Positions 61,863 through 64,000 of a stretch of DNA of 64,000 nt are shown piece after piece. The stretch covers positions 62,001-126,000 of the forward strand of contig JBBSCB010000001.1 of the NCBI GenBank assembly GCA_038250675.1, given 5' to 3'. The notes under the pieces were generated by a model, which saw only the letters and a program-made list of their open reading frames with translations, had not been told where the DNA came from and did no database searches. Positions within the stretch are counted from its first letter, which is position 1. The number at the start of each line of letters is the position of its first letter. The stretch is from JAICUF01 sp038250675 (GTDB lineage: Bacteria; Gemmatimonadota; Gemmatimonadetes; Gemmatimonadales; GWC2-71-9). Both the position numbers and the translations under genes were made by a program.

Positions 61863-62633
61863 CTACTTCACTTGGCCGACCGTCACCTTGACGGTGAGCG
61901 TCAGGGGAATCGGCTCCGGCGCCTGGGGTACGGTCACGGCCAGCGTCTGGTTGGTGGCGGAGGTGGAGGCCACCAGGCGCCCGTCGGGGCCGACGTAGTA
62001 CGTCGCGGTCCCGGTCCCGGTGCCCTCGATGCTCGCTTCACCCTGCTTGCCGTTGAGCGCCGAGCTCGATGCGGCCTCGACCTTGAGCGCATTGACGCCG
62101 TCGCGCTTTTCGCTGCCGATCGCCTTGAAATTGGTCACGGTGCGGACCTTCATGCTGCCGCCGGCGATGTCGTTGGTCACGTCGGTGGTGTCGGTCCAGC
62201 CGGCGCCCGCCTTGGTGCCGGCCCTGATCCGCGGCACCAGCTGGGCGAAGAGGTCAGTAGCTTGCTGGGTCTCCTGGCCGGCGATCATCGGCTTGACGCT
62301 CGCGACCTTGCCGTCCTCGAGGTAGGCGTGAAACGCCCGGCCCTTGAGACTGTCGAGCACGACCTTGACCGCGGGCGGCGTACTGTCGCCCACGGTGACC
62401 GAATCCACGATGAGATGGGCGGTCCGGCCGGCGGCCGAATCGGTCAGCATCAGCGAGACGAACGACGTGCTGACGAAGCTGTTGTGCTGCTTCGGTCCGC
62501 CGACCGCCGTGGCATCCACGTCCTGCTCGTAGACCCGCTCGATCCGGTACTTCGTGGTGGTCGGCGCCGGCTGGGCCGCGAAGACCAGAAGGCTGGATGC
62601 GAGCGCTGCGAAAGACAATGATCGTGCCTGCAT
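61863..62633 (-). CDS. Exported protein of unknown function, paralogue of its neighbour
   Basis: A 256-residue protein with a signal peptide (MQARSLSFAALASSLLVFAAQPA). Segments such as RTAHLIVDSVTVGDSTPPAV, GAGWTDTTDV and VTVPQAPEPIPLTLTVKVTV run in the same order as in the next protein (60970-61842), 20 nt downstream. GAGGT precedes the ATG at 62633 by 4 nt. No named domain can be assigned. Confidence 0.72.
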   Translation of the reverse strand: MQARSLSFAALASSLLVFAAQPAPTTTKYRIERVYEQDVDATAVGGPKQHNSFVSTSFVSLMLTDSAAGRTAHLIVDSVTVGDSTPPAVKVVLDSLKGRAFHAYLEDGKVASVKPMIAGQETQQATDLFAQLVPRIRAGTKAGAGWTDTTDVTNDIAGGSMKVRTVTNFKAIGSEKRDGVNALKVEAASSSALNGKQGEASIEGTGTGTATYYVGPDGRLVASTSATNQTLAVTVPQAPEPIPLTLTVKVTVGQVK

Positions 62634-62778
62634 GGATACCTCAGTGGGAGTCGGATGATTTGCTTCTGCCGTACACGGCAACGCGTTCCTCGCCCTCGGT
62701 CGTGACCCGGAGCAGCCGCCAGCTCAGCAGTACGTGACACGGAAAAATAGACCGGAGCGCGGGGTGGCGGAAGTAAGC

Positions 62779-62808
62779 GGGCGGACGGGGTGCGTACCCC
62801 GTCCGCCC
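62779..62808 (-). terminator. Hairpin terminator of rnpB
   Basis: GGGCGGACGGGGT (62779-62791) pairs perfectly over 13 bp with ACCCCGTCCGCCC (62796-62808) around GCGT. It follows the 3' end of the RNase P RNA by 2 nt on the minus strand. The T tract is weak. Confidence 0.8.
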
Positions 62809-62810
62809 AT

Positions 62811-63210
62811 GGTCGAGCCGTAAGCCGAGTTCTGTTTCCCTTGCCGGGCTTGCACCCGGGGCCGGGAGATGATCATCTGTCTGGGACGGTCGTCGCCGAC
62901 CGCCTCGAGCAGCCTACCCGCGGCTCCCCTCGCTTGCTTGCGCTCGCTCGGGGTGGACGGTGTGGGCCACACCTCGCCGCATATTTGGCCTTGCTCCGAC
63001 TGGGGGTTACCGTGCCACCCCTGTTGCCAGGGGCGCGGTGGGCTCTTACCCCACCGTTTCACCCTTACCCGTTGGTTGCCCTCGGGGCGGTTTGTTTTCT
63101 GTGGCCCTGTCCGTCGCCTTGCGGCGCCCAGGCGTTACCTGGCAGTCTACCCGGTGGAGCTCGGACTTTCCTCGGACGCCTTGCGGCGCCCGCGACCATC
63201 GCACTCGACC
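62811..63210 (-). ncRNA. rnpB: RNase P RNA (M1-type, bacterial class A)
   Basis: On the minus strand the 5' end GGTCGAG (63210-63204) pairs with the 3' end CTCGACC (62817-62811) as helix P1. The class hallmark GAGGAAAGTCCGAGC (CR-I, helix P4 strand) follows about 30 nt in, and the 3' end carries ACAGAACTCGGCTTA, the second P4 strand. The length of about 400 nt is normal. It is the ribozyme partner of RnpA and matures tRNA 5' ends. Confidence 0.96.
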
Positions 63211-63245
63211 ATGGCGGAAAGCTAGCGGGCCGGCGGTCGTTCCGC

Positions 63246-64000
63246 CTAGCCCTCGCCCAGACTTGCCAGCCCCCGTTGCGCCTCCCGCACGAACGCCTGG
63301 AGCGCGGGATCCGCACCCTTCCACTGGGCCAGCACCTGCCGGTATTCGTTTCGGGCCTCCACCGGGTGGCCCAGCTTGGCGTACAACTCGGCCCGCATGA
63401 GGCGGACCCGGCCCAGCATGCCCCACCGCGCGTCGAACCCGCGGCTGGGGTAGATGTCGGGCTCGAACTGGTCCAGCAGTGAGAGCGCGGTTCGGTAGTC
63501 GCCCAGACGGTAGTAGGCCTGGGCCGCCAGCGGCCGGCTGTACACCAGATACCCTGGCCGGTTGTCCATCGAGATCACATCCGGCTCGGCCAGGGCGCGC
63601 CGCGCGGCGTTGGTGTCCTTGCGGCTCAGCGCCAGCAGTGCGCGCACCTCCTTGGGCGGTGCCTCACCGGTGAGTGCGCTGAGCTCGGTCAGCGCGCTGG
63701 AGTCGGCCTCGGTGCCGGCAAAGAGCTCGATGGCCGCGGTGCCGCCCGTCGCCGCCACCCACTTCCGTTCCGCCGCCGTCGCCTCGCGTCCCGCCTCGGC
63801 CGCGCTCTGCCAGACGCGGCGAAGTGATGCTGCCGGCGCGCCGATGCCGGCGTAGAGCTGCCCCATCACCGAGCGGCGCCAGCCGTCGCCGGCCACGAAC
63901 CCGGGCGCCGGCAGGAAGGCGTAGACCTCGTGCCGGGCGCGATCGGCCAGATCCAGCACGCGGGCGGCGTTGACCAGATCGCCCTGATAGGCAAAGACGT
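63246..64000 (-). CDS. TPR-like protein (C-terminal part only; 5' end outside the window)
   Basis: The visible 251 residues are helical with TPR-like pairs (AAQAYYRLGDYRTALSLLDQFE; RAELYAKLGHPVEARNEYRQVLAQWKGADP), and the frame is open to the window edge (VFAYQGDLVNAARVLDLADR). The C-terminal WKGADPALQAFVREAQRGLA-like pattern is frequent in the TPR portions of large regulatory or kinase proteins of Gemmatimonadota, but the N-terminal domain that would show this is not in the window. Confidence 0.65.
   Translation of the reverse strand, partial: VFAYQGDLVNAARVLDLADRARHEVYAFLPAPGFVAGDGWRRSVMGQLYAGIGAPAASLRRVWQSAAEAGREATAAERKWVAATGGTAAIELFAGTEADSSALTELSALTGEAPPKEVRALLALSRKDTNAARRALAEPDVISMDNRPGYLVYSRPLAAQAYYRLGDYRTALSLLDQFEPDIYPSRGFDARWGMLGRVRLMRAELYAKLGHPVEARNEYRQVLAQWKGADPALQAFVREAQRGLASLGEG

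Overview
The window is GC-rich (close to 70% by eye), densely packed chromosomal DNA. Gene content fits a member of the Gemmatimonadota or a close relative: paired M16 peptidases, DUF5916, DUF2911 and DUF2268-type proteins, glutamine synthetase type III, many GTG starts and many 1-4 nt gene overlaps. That placement is inference from gene content, not a computed phylogeny. There are no phages, complete insertion sequences or CRISPR arrays. The mobile-element traces are one domesticated-looking REP-associated (Y1-type) transposase relative and one decayed coding stretch.

Left third (1-24 kb): a partial secreted M55 peptidase and an aldehyde dehydrogenase; an ArsR-methyltransferase regulator with a palindromic operator, followed by S-adenosylhomocysteinase (ahcY) and a strong terminator; an APC permease; a translationally coupled nitrilase-GNAT pair; a TPR protein with a lipoprotein; the first M16 peptidase pair; a Ku / LigD-polymerase / ATP-dependent DNA ligase operon (two-component NHEJ with LigD split); an S41 processing peptidase; glutamine synthetase III; a Rieske-FAD oxidoreductase and an MFS transporter.

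Middle (24-46 kb): a decayed gene region, a DUF5916 outer-membrane-type protein with a clear promoter, tRNA-Phe, a DUF2911 protein, upp, an MBL/beta-CASP nuclease, a YdcF-like protein, a four-gene M16 operon (active-inactive-active-inactive), the transposase relative with a hexanucleotide repeat, a Nudix hydrolase, an ECF sigma factor with an apparently leaderless promoter, and the holA-SPOR-mutS operon.

Right third (46-64 kb): TonB-C lipoprotein plus cystathionine beta-synthase, ddl, rhomboid protease, a metalloprotease-CDGSH pair, a formate/nitrite-type channel, CtaG, and then the replication-origin neighbourhood: mnmE-yidC-yidD-rnpA-rpmH on the minus strand facing away from dnaA-oriC-dnaN on the plus strand. 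After dnaN come a YtxH-like protein, MtgA, two related lipoprotein-type proteins, the RNase P RNA gene (rnpB) and the 3' part of a TPR protein.

Most noteworthy: (i) the rnpA reading frame stays open through the whole of rpmH and lacks a conventional start in its usual place, resembling the overlapping rpmH/rnpA arrangement known from Thermus; (ii) mnmE has no ATG/GTG/TTG ahead of its conserved N-terminus; (iii) the dnaA-dnaN gap has the architecture of a basal unwinding system (DnaA box, GC stretch, DnaA-trio-like triplets, AT-rich stretch); (iv) three active/inactive M16 pairs; (v) a recurring promoter form with GTAG immediately upstream of a TAT-type -10 element, in some cases placing the start codon at the predicted transcription start.
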